A stretch of DNA of 64,000 nucleotides from Pseudotabrizicola alkalilacus (GCF_003443995.1 NZ_QWEY01000011.1:62001-126000); one strand, 5' to 3'. Positions 26,068 to 33,841 are shown, counted from the first letter of the stretch. A program made the numbers and translations. The notes: generated by a model from the sequence alone, not told the origin.

Positions 26068-26502
26068 ATGGTGTCGAGCAGTATGAACAATGTGGATTCT
26101 TTTATCGGACGCCGAATGCGGCAGTTTCGATGGCTTCGTGGTATCAGTCAGGCTGATATTGCCCAAAGCTTGGGTGTCGAGCCCGAACAGATAAATGCCT
26201 TCGAAACCGGCACAGCACGGGTCGCGGCGGCACAGTTGTTTCAGATCGCCGAAGCTATGGATGTTCCGGTCACCGCATTTTTTGACGGTATGGACGTTTC
26301 AACCCAAGCTGGGCAAACCGACCCACGAAAGGGCCTGAGCCCGCGTGAGATCCAGATGCTGTCCCACTTCACGCGGATGTCGGACCGGCAGCAAGATACT
26401 GTGCTGAGCATGGCACAATCTTTGGCGGACCAACGGCACCGGACAGCGAAACCGATGCGCGCTTCCAATGTCTTTTGGCCAGAAGAGGCAAGAGAGGGCT
26501 AG
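26068..26502 (+). CDS. XRE-family (Cro/CI-type HTH) transcriptional regulator
   Basis: Regulator of 144 residues. The helix-turn-helix (residues ~12-66) reads IGRRMRQFRWLRGISQADIAQSLGVEPEQINAFETG, typical of XRE proteins. The C-terminal part is polar and of unknown role. The start at 26068 is supported by AAGAGGAG about 9 nt upstream; a longer frame to 25912 lacks such a site. It ends one base before the luxR start, so it is the first gene of the quorum-sensing operon and may gate it. Confidence 0.85.
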   Translation: MVSSSMNNVDSFIGRRMRQFRWLRGISQADIAQSLGVEPEQINAFETGTARVAAAQLFQIAEAMDVPVTAFFDGMDVSTQAGQTDPRKGLSPREIQMLSHFTRMSDRQQDTVLSMAQSLADQRHRTAKPMRASNVFWPEEAREG

Positions 26503-26503
26503 G

Positions 26504-27211
26504 GTGAGTGCAGACCTGATCGATCTTGGCAGCGAATCCCGTCAGGCGGATAGCTTCGTCACGTTCCTTGATCAGATCTGCGAACGCTTTGAGCTTGATC
26601 ATGCGGCCTATGCGGGCACCAACCCGGTTTCGGGCGCAGTCCATGGCTATGTAAACTATCCCGAGCCATGGAAGCGCCATTATGCCGAAAATGGCCTGCA
26701 TCGGATTGACCCCACGCTGCTTGTCGCCAGCCGGTCGATCGCGCCGGTTGACTGGCAACGGCTGGAGCGCACTCCGGGTTTTGACAAGACCTTTCGTGAT
26801 GCCTGTGATTTCGGCATCACGGACCGTGGGTTGACCATTCCCGTGCGTGGACCCTATGGCGATATTGGCATGCTCAGCGTGACGCGCGATTGCAGCATTG
26901 CAGAATGGAACAAGCTGTCGGCCCATATCCTGCCGGATCTGCAATCGGTGGCGGTGCATGTCCATGACACTGTGATGCGGTCAGATGCGCTGTCACGTGC
27001 CCTGCGGTATCCAACCCTGTCCACGCGCGAGCGTGAGATTTTGCAATGGATCGCGGCAGGCAAGTCGCAGCAGGATGTCGGTGACATTCTTGGCATTTCG
27101 CACCGCACGGTAGAGGTGCATCTGCGGTCAGGGCGTGAAAAGCTGTATGCTCTGACCACACCGCAAGCGGTGGGCCGTGCCATCATGCTGGGGCTGATCT
27201 ACCCTCTTTAG
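26504..27211 (+). CDS. luxR: LuxR-family acyl-homoserine-lactone-responsive transcriptional regulator
   Basis: Regulator of 235 residues. The autoinducer-binding domain (1-165) has the conserved aromatic/acid pocket pattern in NYPEPWKRHYAENGLHRIDP and PVDW. The C-terminal LuxR helix-turn-helix starts LSTREREILQWIAAG and contains DILGISHRTVEVHL. A GTG start at 26504 with GAGAGGG just upstream is preferred; an ATG at 26468 would overlap the XRE gene. It is followed by a luxI gene 105 bp downstream, which indicates a cognate quorum-sensing pair. Confidence 0.93.
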   Translation: MSADLIDLGSESRQADSFVTFLDQICERFELDHAAYAGTNPVSGAVHGYVNYPEPWKRHYAENGLHRIDPTLLVASRSIAPVDWQRLERTPGFDKTFRDACDFGITDRGLTIPVRGPYGDIGMLSVTRDCSIAEWNKLSAHILPDLQSVAVHVHDTVMRSDALSRALRYPTLSTREREILQWIAAGKSQQDVGDILGISHRTVEVHLRSGREKLYALTTPQAVGRAIMLGLIYPL

Positions 27212-27273
27212 GGTCAGATGGCGAAGATTTTACGGGATTCCCCTCATAGTCTTACCCATACCCCGCAGGCTAA

Positions 27274-27305
27274 CCTGACATGTAGAAAAGACCACACATG
27301 TCAGG
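27274..27305 (+). promoter_or_regulatory. Long inverted repeat covering the luxI ribosome-binding site
   Basis: Perfect 10-bp arms CCTGACATGT and ACATGTCAGG with a 12-nt spacer, just upstream of luxI. The right arm ends in AGG, which together with the next bases forms AGGGA, the luxI ribosome-binding site (27303-27307). It may be a LuxR-binding dyad with a wider spacing than a classic 20-bp lux box, or an mRNA hairpin that hides the site. Confidence 0.6.
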
Positions 27306-27316
27306 GAACAACGAAA

Positions 27317-28192
27317 ATGATCATAGTGATTGATGCGCTGAACAAAGATCGTTTTGGCGATCTCCTGGACGAAATGTTTCAGCTGCGCGCAAGGGTATTC
27401 GGCGACCGTCTGGGATGGGAAGTCGAGATCGTGAACGGGCGCGAGATTGACCAGTTTGACAGGCTGGACCCGGCCTATGTCATCGGGCTGGATAATGAAG
27501 GCCATGTCGTCTCGTGCGTGCGTGCGCTTCAGACCACCGGCCCGCATATGCTGTCCGATGTGTTTCAGGTGTTGCTGGATGGTGAGCCGCCGCTGCGCAG
27601 CGCAACTTTGTGGGAATCAACCCGCTTTTGCGTCGATACCCAGCGGCTGTGCCGCGATGGCAATACGATGAAGGCGGTGTCGCTGGCGACCTGCGAGCTG
27701 ATGATCGGTTCGCTGGAATATGCCCGCCGATCGGGGATTTCCGACATCATCACCGTGATCGACCCGGTGGTGAACCGTGTGCTGAAGCGGTCGGACAACG
27801 CGCCATATGACTACGTCGGCTCTACCAAGCAGATGGGCAAGGTTCCGGCGATGGCTGCGCTGCTGGATTGCACCGAAGAACGCATCAACCGTGTCCGCGC
27901 TTTTGCCGGGATCGACCACGATGTTTTTGCATCGGATGAGTCGGTGCGCGCATTGCTGGATGCCCGCAACGCGGCCATGGACACGGTGACCGCAGGTGGG
28001 GTGGAGTGGATGGCCATCCTGTCTGAAATGGAAGAGCCGGAACTGCCGGTTCTGCCCGAGGACATTCAGGATTACTGCCGCGCCCAGATCGAAAACGCTC
28101 CGAACGAGGCGGAACGCGCGGCTGCCTTGCGTCTGGTCGAAGTTCTGGTGCGCCAACGCATCCACCCGGCAATGCACCAGCTGGTGTCTTAA
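27317..28192 (+). CDS. luxI: Acyl-homoserine-lactone synthase, LuxI family, with C-terminal extension
   Basis: Autoinducer synthase of 291 residues. The N-terminal catalytic half shows the invariant LuxI residues in FQLRARVFGDRLGWEV (Arg, Phe, Trp), in IDQFD and YVIGLD (Asp), and in ESTRF (Glu, Arg). LuxI proteins are usually ~200-220 residues; here ~80-90 further residues follow the synthase core, rich in acidic and Leu/Ala residues (LPVLPEDIQDYCRAQ, AERAAALRLVEVLV) with no recognised domain. AGGGA lies 9 nt before the ATG; the longer frame to 27218 has no such support. The signal's acyl chain cannot be predicted. Confidence 0.92.
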   Translation: MIIVIDALNKDRFGDLLDEMFQLRARVFGDRLGWEVEIVNGREIDQFDRLDPAYVIGLDNEGHVVSCVRALQTTGPHMLSDVFQVLLDGEPPLRSATLWESTRFCVDTQRLCRDGNTMKAVSLATCELMIGSLEYARRSGISDIITVIDPVVNRVLKRSDNAPYDYVGSTKQMGKVPAMAALLDCTEERINRVRAFAGIDHDVFASDESVRALLDARNAAMDTVTAGGVEWMAILSEMEEPELPVLPEDIQDYCRAQIENAPNEAERAAALRLVEVLVRQRIHPAMHQLVS

Positions 28193-28222
28193 CCCGATCG
28201 CTTGGGGCTGGTTGACGTGATT

Positions 28223-28243
28223 TGGCAATCGCTGTGATTGCCA
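28223..28243 (+). terminator. Hairpin downstream of luxI
   Basis: Perfect 8-bp stem TGGCAATC/GATTGCCA with a 5-nt loop, 31 bp after the luxI stop. No U-tract follows directly. Probable end of the quorum-sensing transcript. Confidence 0.5.
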
Positions 28244-28328
28244 GCATGTCTTTGGGTGCAGACTGATCCTGGCCGGTTTTCGGCAGGTTTAAGTGATGGG
28301 CTGCGTCTGCCGCGCACAGGCCAAGGAT

Positions 28329-28356
28329 GGCGGGCGTGGCTGTTGCCAAGCCCGCC
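28329..28356. terminator. Hairpin between luxI and the convergent arsJ gene
   Basis: GGCGGGC/GCCCGCC stem continued across a 2x2 internal loop by GGC/GCC around TGTT, 29 bp from the arsJ stop. Likely terminator for the arsenic operon, usable from either side. Confidence 0.5.
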
Positions 28357-28384
28357 GCCGTTGTCGTGACCGTCACTCTGATGC

Positions 28385-29656
28385 TCACACGGAGCTAAGC
28401 CGTCGTGCAGCCAGCCAACTGGCCAGTGCCATGATGCCTGCGGTGGTAAGGCAAAGAGGAAGGCCACCGATCTGATAGCTGAGGCCGGAGAGGAGTGTGC
28501 CGATCAGTCGGCCCGCAGCATTCGCCATGTAGTAAAATCCCACGTCCCGCGTGATCCGTTCGGCCGAACCGAAGGCCAGAATCAAGTAGGAATGGACAGA
28601 GGAGTTTACCGCAAAGATAAAGCCGAACAGAAGCAGTCCGCCGATCAGCGTCGCTGTTAGCCAAGGAGCAGGTCCAGCCGCCACCCACGCAGCTGCTGCG
28701 AGAACGAAAGGGATCGGCACCAGAAGCCCCGCCCAGAAGATCGCTTTGCGGGTGGTTTCGGCTTCGGGTTGGCCCTTTGCACCCAAAAGCCGGGGGGCAA
28801 AGGCCTGCACCGCACCATAGGCGATAATCCAGAGCGCGAGGAAACTGCCGATCAGAAAGAATGCCTCGCGGCGCCCCTCGGCACTACCGTCCGACAGCAC
28901 TGACTGGAAATAGACCGGGATGCCCACGACAAACCACACATCGCGTGCGCCGAACAGGAACATGCGGGCTAGGCTCAGCCGGTTCACCCGCGTATCTTTT
29001 GACCGCCAGCCTCCCCACGCCTCTTCTGATTTCAGGCGGCCGGGAAGTCCGGCAGGCAGGAACAGGACAACCGCAATCAGGATCACGGCGAGCACCCCGG
29101 CCATGCCCCAGACCGCTGACTCGAACCCGGCCAATGCCAGCAGGACTGCGCCTAGGAAAAATCCAAGTCCCTTGACCGCATTCTTTGAGCCTGTAAGCAG
29201 CGCAACCCAGCGGAAGAGGCCACCGTCTTCTTTCGGAGCCAGGAGCTTTACCGCGGATTTTGAGGACATCTTGGCCAGATCCTTGGCCACGCCCGACACC
29301 CCCTGAACCCCCATCACAAAGGCCACCGAGGCCGCGACACCCCAGGACGGATCAAGCTGCGCCAGTGCCACCAGCGCCCCGATCTGCAAGGCCAGCCCGC
29401 CGTATAGCGTGGCCGCCAGCCCAAAACGTGCGGCCAGCCACCCGGCAGCTAGGTTCGTGACGATCCCGGCCACTTCGTAAAGCAGAAACAGCCATGCCAG
29501 TTGCACGGGCGTAAAGCCCAGGCTGTTGAAATGCAGAAGCACCAGCATCCTGAGCGCGCCGTCTGACAGCATGAAAGCCCAATAGGCTGCGGTGACAGCC
29601 GCATAGGCCCGCAGCGGGTTGGGCGGCGGGCTGGTGTGTTGCGCGGCGATGGTCAC
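28385..29656 (-). CDS. arsJ: ArsJ-type MFS efflux permease (arseno-3-phosphoglycerate export)
   Basis: Major-facilitator membrane protein of 423 residues with 12 predicted helices. Blocks I associate with ArsJ are present: YWAFMLSDGALRMLVLLHF at the start, GVQGVSGVAKDLAKMSSKSAVK near residue 115 and LTGSKNAVKGLGFFLG near 155. Known ArsJ proteins export 1-arseno-3-phosphoglycerate made by a dedicated GAPDH. Here the gap gene is directly upstream with a 4-bp overlap, and an ArsR-ArsC fusion heads the operon, which strongly supports the role. Confidence 0.93.
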   Translation of the reverse strand: MTIAAQHTSPPPNPLRAYAAVTAAYWAFMLSDGALRMLVLLHFNSLGFTPVQLAWLFLLYEVAGIVTNLAAGWLAARFGLAATLYGGLALQIGALVALAQLDPSWGVAASVAFVMGVQGVSGVAKDLAKMSSKSAVKLLAPKEDGGLFRWVALLTGSKNAVKGLGFFLGAVLLALAGFESAVWGMAGVLAVILIAVVLFLPAGLPGRLKSEEAWGGWRSKDTRVNRLSLARMFLFGARDVWFVVGIPVYFQSVLSDGSAEGRREAFFLIGSFLALWIIAYGAVQAFAPRLLGAKGQPEAETTRKAIFWAGLLVPIPFVLAAAAWVAAGPAPWLTATLIGGLLLFGFIFAVNSSVHSYLILAFGSAERITRDVGFYYMANAAGRLIGTLLSGLSYQIGGLPLCLTTAGIMALASWLAARRLSSV

Positions 29657-30663
29657 AGCGCCTCCGCCACCATTCGCGTGATGTCAGCAAGGCGGCAGGA
29701 ATAGCCCCATTCGTTATCATACCACGCGTAAATCTTTACCTGCGTTCCGTTGGTCACCATGGTGGACGGCCCATCGACGATGGCAGAGCGTGAATCGTTG
29801 ATGAAATCGCAGGACACAAGCGGGCGGGTCTCGAACCCGAGAATACCCTGCAACGGACCATCGGCAGCGGCGGCAAAGAGCGCATTCACCTCACTGGCTG
29901 TGGTTGCCCGCTCCACCTCGAACACGCAATCGGTGAGGGAGGCGTTCAGCAGAGGCACACGTACCGCATGGCCATTCAACCGGCCTGCAAGTTCCGGGTA
30001 GATCAGGGTTATCGCCGTTGCGCTGCCGGTTGTGGTCGGGATCAGGTTCATCAGGGCAGAACGCGCGCGGCGCATGTCCTTGGCCGGGCGATCCACGATG
30101 GTCTGGGTGTTTGTGACATCATGGATCGTGGTGATGGACCCGTGGCGTATGCCAAGTGACTCATGGATCACCTTGACCACCGGGGCGAGGCAGTTGGTGG
30201 TACACGAAGCGGCGGTGACAAGGTTCTGCGAGCCGTCATAAAGGTGATGGTTCACCCCATAAACAAGGTTAAGCGCGCCGCCATCCTTCACCGGGGCAGA
30301 AACGACCACCTTTTGCACCCCGGCGGCATAGTAAGGCGCGACCTTTGCGGCGGTCTTGAAGACGCCGGTGCAGTCGATGACCAGATCCACGCCCAAGGAT
30401 TTAAGCGGCAACGCATCGATGGTTTTCTCATGCGTCAGGCGGACGGACTGGCCGTTCAGAACCAGCGCCCCATCGTAATGGCTGACAGGCGTGCGCCAGC
30501 GACCGTGGACCGAGTCGAACTCCATCAGCAGCGCATGCTGTTCGGCATCGCCGACAGGATCGTTGATCAGGACGATTTCACCACCCGCGCCTGTGTCGAT
30601 CAGGTCGCGCAGCACCAGTTTTCCGATCCGGCCAAGGCCGTTGAGGGCAATGCGAGGGCTCAT
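29653..30663 (-). CDS. gap: ArsJ-associated glyceraldehyde-3-phosphate dehydrogenase
   Basis: GAPDH of 336 residues. The NAD-binding start IALNGLGRIGKLVLRDL and the catalytic motif ASCTTNCLAPVVKV near residue 155 are intact, and DNEWGYSCRLADI is at the C-terminus. In ArsJ operons this enzyme uses arsenate in place of phosphate to form 1-arseno-3-phosphoglycerate for export. It lies 5 bp after the ArsR-ArsC gene and overlaps arsJ by 4 bp. A housekeeping glycolytic gap would normally sit with pgk or tkt, not here. Confidence 0.93.
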   Translation of the reverse strand: MSPRIALNGLGRIGKLVLRDLIDTGAGGEIVLINDPVGDAEQHALLMEFDSVHGRWRTPVSHYDGALVLNGQSVRLTHEKTIDALPLKSLGVDLVIDCTGVFKTAAKVAPYYAAGVQKVVVSAPVKDGGALNLVYGVNHHLYDGSQNLVTAASCTTNCLAPVVKVIHESLGIRHGSITTIHDVTNTQTIVDRPAKDMRRARSALMNLIPTTTGSATAITLIYPELAGRLNGHAVRVPLLNASLTDCVFEVERATTASEVNALFAAAADGPLQGILGFETRPLVSCDFINDSRSAIVDGPSTMVTNGTQVKIYAWYDNEWGYSCRLADITRMVAEAL

Positions 30664-30668
30664 GCGGA

Positions 30669-31523
30669 TCAGGCCTTTGCTTGTGCGTCGGTGCCGATGG
30701 CATCCACGCTGGATTGGAGAGACATCCGGCTGAGGCCTTCGAAGGGAAGTGCAACAAATGCCGCGATCCGGCGGCGCAGCGTGGCATAGGTCTGGGCAAA
30801 GACCAGCGCCTTTTCAGCATCGGTGCCGGTGGCTTTCACCGGGTCTGGCAGGCCCCAATGGCCGGTGATCGGCTGGCCCGGCCATGGCGGGCATTCCTCT
30901 GCCGCCGCCGTGTCGCAGACGGTGAACACGAAATCCATGACGATGGAATCGGGCTGCTGAAATTCGGAGATGTGCTTTGAGCGCAGGCCGGACGTGTCGT
31001 GGCCATTGCGCTTGAGGACTTCCAGCGCAAAAGGGTTCAGCTCGGTGTTGGGGCGTGTTCCGGCGGAAAAGGCCTGAAACTTGCCCTTGCCCAGATCGCG
31101 CAAGAGCGCTTCGGCAAAGACCGAGCGGGCAGAGTTGCCCGAGCAGATGAACAGCACGTCAAAATCTGTGTCGCGATGGGGGGCGGTCATCGGTGCGGTA
31201 TCCTTTTGAGGAGAGAGCAATGTGGCAAGGAGATCAGGCCGCGCGCGGCCCACGTCGAGGGCGAGATAGCCGATCAGCCCCTCGGTCGACTCGATATCGA
31301 CCGAGTAGAAAAGCGACCGGCCCCGGCGCGTGACCGCGACAAGGCCCGAGGCCGTCAGATCAGACAGGTGGTGTGACAAAGTGTTTTGCTTCAGGCCAAG
31401 CGCGTCGGCGATCTCGGTCGGACGCACGCCTTGCGGGGCAAAGCGCATCAGCAGGCGAAAGACAGCGAGCCGGCCGGGATGACCGAGTGTGGCGAAAGCA
31501 TGAGCAGCGCGATTTTGTTCCAT
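30669..31523 (-). CDS. ArsR-ArsC fusion: HTH regulator joined to thioredoxin-type arsenate reductase
   Basis: Two-domain protein of 284 residues. Residues ~1-105 form an ArsR winged helix (EIADALGLKQNTLSHHLSDLTASGLV). Residues ~118-260 form a low-molecular-weight-phosphatase-like arsenate reductase with the P-loop CSGNSARS (Cys127) and the downstream Cys pair VCDTAAAEECP expected for thioredoxin-coupled ArsC. The ArsR part contains no cysteine, so it lacks the usual arsenite thiolate site. It heads the operon with gap and arsJ. The frame is continuous, so this is a real fusion rather than two overlapping genes. Confidence 0.9.
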   Translation of the reverse strand: MEQNRAAHAFATLGHPGRLAVFRLLMRFAPQGVRPTEIADALGLKQNTLSHHLSDLTASGLVAVTRRGRSLFYSVDIESTEGLIGYLALDVGRARPDLLATLLSPQKDTAPMTAPHRDTDFDVLFICSGNSARSVFAEALLRDLGKGKFQAFSAGTRPNTELNPFALEVLKRNGHDTSGLRSKHISEFQQPDSIVMDFVFTVCDTAAAEECPPWPGQPITGHWGLPDPVKATGTDAEKALVFAQTYATLRRRIAAFVALPFEGLSRMSLQSSVDAIGTDAQAKA

Positions 31524-31524
31524 T

Positions 31525-31542
31525 ATTCCTGATTAAAGGAAT
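31525..31542 (-). promoter_or_regulatory. Candidate ArsR operator overlapping the arsR-arsC translation start region
   Basis: Inverted repeat ATTCCT/AGGAAT with a 6-nt spacer, immediately upstream of the start codon at 31521-31523. The AGGA of one arm is also the ribosome-binding site. Binding there would block transcription through the leader; autoregulation is inferred from position. Confidence 0.5.
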
Positions 31543-31752
31543 TGTTTTCGCGCGTCCAATGAAGGTTTCATGACGGCTGAGATCAGGCCGTTCCTTGCAT
31601 GGGTGCAGATCGGTGCGCCAATATCCAGCTGGACCCTTGGCCCAGGTGCCATATCGCGGCTGTGATCCTCAATGGCATCAGGGTCAGGTGTGGCCCCCCC
31701 AGATGAAATGCTAGGCAACTCAAGCGTGTATGGTTTTTCCTGTTGGACAGTT

Positions 31753-31780
31753 TGCAAAAGATACAATGATATCTTTTGCA
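31753..31780. promoter_or_regulatory. 28-bp palindrome upstream of the tail-collar gene cluster
   Basis: Perfect 11-bp arms TGCAAAAGATA/TATCTTTTGCA with a 6-nt centre, 65 bp before the first tail-collar gene start at 31846. No T-tract follows, so an operator is more likely than a terminator. The regulator is unknown. Confidence 0.55.
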
Positions 31781-31845
31781 TTTGGAAAGCTTTCAGATGA
31801 TAGTCCGCTCACCGAATGTTGATGTCAAAATTTGGGAGATATCCA

Positions 31846-32466
31846 ATGGCTTCCTTGTGCTGCAAACTGGCCCTTAACACTTTAAAAGCTGGTGTTTTTT
31901 TGTCTATGGGCACGTTTGCTTTGCCCGCTCATGCCGATACGCCTTATATCGGCGAAATTCGTGTCTTTGGTTTTAACTTCTGTCCCTACGGGTGGTTGCC
32001 AGCCCAAGGTCAGGTCATTTCGATCAGCCAGAACACCGCGCTGTTTTCTCTGCTGGGCACAACTTATGGTGGCGACGGCGTAACAACTTTTGAACTCGTT
32101 GATACACAAGGCAGAAGCATTATGGGGCAGGGGGCTGGCAACGGCCTTACGCCAAGGTTCTGGGGCGATGAGGGGGGGCAGGTTGCGGTCACTCTGACAA
32201 CGAACAACCTGCCATCCCATACGCATTTGGTGAACGCGAATAACCTTGATGGTGATATGCATGACCCCGCAGGCAAGTTGTTGGCTGCGGCACCCAGTGG
32301 CGGCTCCGGATCAGAAACGATCTACTCTGTTCAGCCCGCGACCGTCAACATGGCATCGTCGATGATCAGCGGCGCGGGGGCAGGGCAGCCCATCAGTGTG
32401 AGTGATCCGTCTTTGGCCATCACAATTTGTATCGCGACCGAAGGGATCTACCCTTCCCGTCCCTGA
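31846..32466 (+). CDS. Exported tail-collar-domain protein, copy 1 of 3
   Basis: Protein of 206 residues with a signal peptide (hydrophobic core ending PAHADTPY, cleavage near residue 31). After it comes a tail-collar domain: IGEIRVFGFNFCPYGWLPAQGQ, NTALFSLLGTTYGGDG, TTFELVDTQGR, then a His-containing LPSHTH and a C-terminal IATEGIYPSRP. Such domains occur in phage tail fibres and in bacterial microcystin-dependent-protein relatives. GGGAG sits 8 nt before the ATG at 31846, which is preferred over an ATG 30 bp upstream. It is the first of three tandem paralogues beside a secretion system. Function unknown. Confidence 0.85.
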   Translation: MASLCCKLALNTLKAGVFLSMGTFALPAHADTPYIGEIRVFGFNFCPYGWLPAQGQVISISQNTALFSLLGTTYGGDGVTTFELVDTQGRSIMGQGAGNGLTPRFWGDEGGQVAVTLTTNNLPSHTHLVNANNLDGDMHDPAGKLLAAAPSGGSGSETIYSVQPATVNMASSMISGAGAGQPISVSDPSLAITICIATEGIYPSRP

Positions 32467-32547
32467 TATTGCTTTGCCGCAGTCCCTTGTGAATAGGCCG
32501 ATGCGGGGTCGCACGGTCAGACACATTAGAAATTTACGGAGACAGTC

Positions 32548-33168
32548 ATGAAACTTGTAAACACGATGGGAAAGGCTGGCCTTTGTGCGCTGACCCTGAT
32601 CGGAGCGGCGGCATTGCCGCAAGTGGCCAAGGCGGCTGATGAGCCATTTGTCGGTGAAGTCATGTTGGTTGCCTTTGATTTTTGCCCGCGGGACTTCCTT
32701 CCGGCGGATGGCAGGCTTCTTAGCATCAGTCAGAATCAAGCGCTTTTCGCTTTGTACGGAACAACTTATGGCGGGAACGGTCAGACCACCTTTGGCATTC
32801 CCGACATGCGGGGGCGCATTTTGATTGGTCCGGGAACAGGGCCAGGTCTGCCCACTGTTGCCTTGGGCCAAGCCTCCGGAAGTGCGACGCAGACGATGAC
32901 GGTAAACACTATGCCTGCGCACAGCCATATTGTGCGTGCCAACAATCTTGATGGTGACAAACCAGGACCGGGCGGCAAACTTCTGGCTGCCGCACCTGCT
33001 GGCGGCACCGGGAATGAAACAATCTATTCCACGGCGGCGCCAAACGTGACGATGAACCCGAGCATGATCGCACCAGCAGGGAGCGGGGTGGCATTCAGTA
33101 CGCAAGACCCGACACTTGGCCTGACGCACTGCATTGCTCAGTTCGGCATCTTCCCAAGCCGGCCATAA
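32548..33168 (+). CDS. Exported tail-collar-domain protein, copy 2 of 3
   Basis: Paralogue of 206 residues with a clear signal peptide (GLCALTLIGAAALPQVAKAADEP, cleavage near residue 30). The domain keeps the same order: VAFDFCPRDFLPADGRLLSI, ALYGTTYGGNGQTTFGIPDMRGR, MPAHSH, GGKLLAAAP and terminal FPSRP. GGAG precedes the ATG. The 81-bp gap to copy 1 has no strong hairpin, so the three genes may be co-transcribed. The three copies clearly share origin but differ along their length, so the duplications are not recent. Confidence 0.85.
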   Translation: MKLVNTMGKAGLCALTLIGAAALPQVAKAADEPFVGEVMLVAFDFCPRDFLPADGRLLSISQNQALFALYGTTYGGNGQTTFGIPDMRGRILIGPGTGPGLPTVALGQASGSATQTMTVNTMPAHSHIVRANNLDGDKPGPGGKLLAAAPAGGTGNETIYSTAAPNVTMNPSMIAPAGSGVAFSTQDPTLGLTHCIAQFGIFPSRP

Positions 33169-33229
33169 GGGCCAGCAGTCTCAGATCTGGCCTTTCGGCC
33201 GAAACCCAGTTTGGATGTCGGAGAATTTT

Positions 33230-33841
33230 ATGACACACTCACCCAAGGCAACTGTGCTTGCACTCAATGCGATTGCGCTTTCCCTTGTTATTTCGGCTGT
33301 TCCGCAACGTGCCGCAGCCGGGGATTTGCCATTCATTGGCGAGATCCTGCGCGTTCCCTATAACTTCTGCCCAACCGGAACGTTCGATGCGAACGGACAA
33401 CTGGTTTCAATCAACAACTATATTGCTCTCTATGCTTTGATCGGAACAACTTACGGGGGCGACGGTCAGGTAAGCTTTGCCGTTCCTGATTTGCGGGGGC
33501 GCGCTCCGATCGGCACGAGTAATTCCGTCGTGTTTTTGGGGCAGAAGAGTGGGCAAGAGCAGGTGACGTTAAACGCCAGCCAGATGGCGGCGCACAGTCA
33601 TACTGTAAACGCCACCAATGCGGACGGCAATTTGCCAGGTCCGGGCAACAAGCTGTTGGCCGCTGCCCCCCCTGGCGGTGTGGGGCAGGAAACGATCTAT
33701 TCCGACCAGCCCGCCACCGTTACCATGTCGCCCACGATGATCAGCCCTACCGGTGGCGGTCAGGCATTTCCGACTCTCGACCCGTATGTTGTGATCCGGT
33801 ATTGCATTGTTTATCAAGGACTTTTTCCGTCGCGCCCCTAA
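33230..33841 (+). CDS. Exported tail-collar-domain protein, copy 3 of 3
   Basis: Paralogue of 203 residues. The start at 33230 is chosen because GGAG lies 6 nt upstream and a signal peptide follows (VLALNAIALSLVISAVPQRAAAGD). The collar domain contains PYNFCPTGTFDANGQLVSI, LIGTTYGGDGQVSFAVPDLRGR, MAAHSH and terminal LFPSRP. The Cys in NFCP and the one in the C-terminal RYCIV segment are shared by all three copies and could form a disulfide outside the cytoplasm. It is followed by hairpins. Function unknown. Confidence 0.85.
   Translation: MTHSPKATVLALNAIALSLVISAVPQRAAAGDLPFIGEILRVPYNFCPTGTFDANGQLVSINNYIALYALIGTTYGGDGQVSFAVPDLRGRAPIGTSNSVVFLGQKSGQEQVTLNASQMAAHSHTVNATNADGNLPGPGNKLLAAAPPGGVGQETIYSDQPATVTMSPTMISPTGGGQAFPTLDPYVVIRYCIVYQGLFPSRP

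Larger units (their letters stand above)
31524..31845. other. 322-bp intergenic region between the arsenic operon and the tail-collar genes
   Basis: Divergent promoter region with no credible gene. It holds the ArsR-like operator at 31525, an 11-bp-arm palindrome at 31753-31780, and a short palindrome GAAAGCTTTC at 31785-31794. The right half is AT-richer than its surroundings. No consensus -35/-10 pair was convincing. Confidence 0.7.

Noticed and set aside
32311-33129. 272-codon minus-strand open frame
   Set aside because: Lies opposite tail-collar copies 1 and 2, lacks any domain, and the opposite strand has signal peptides and ribosome-binding sites.
31846-33841. Tail-collar genes as a prophage remnant
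   Set aside because: Each protein has its own signal peptide and no integrase, capsid, portal or att-like repeat is nearby.
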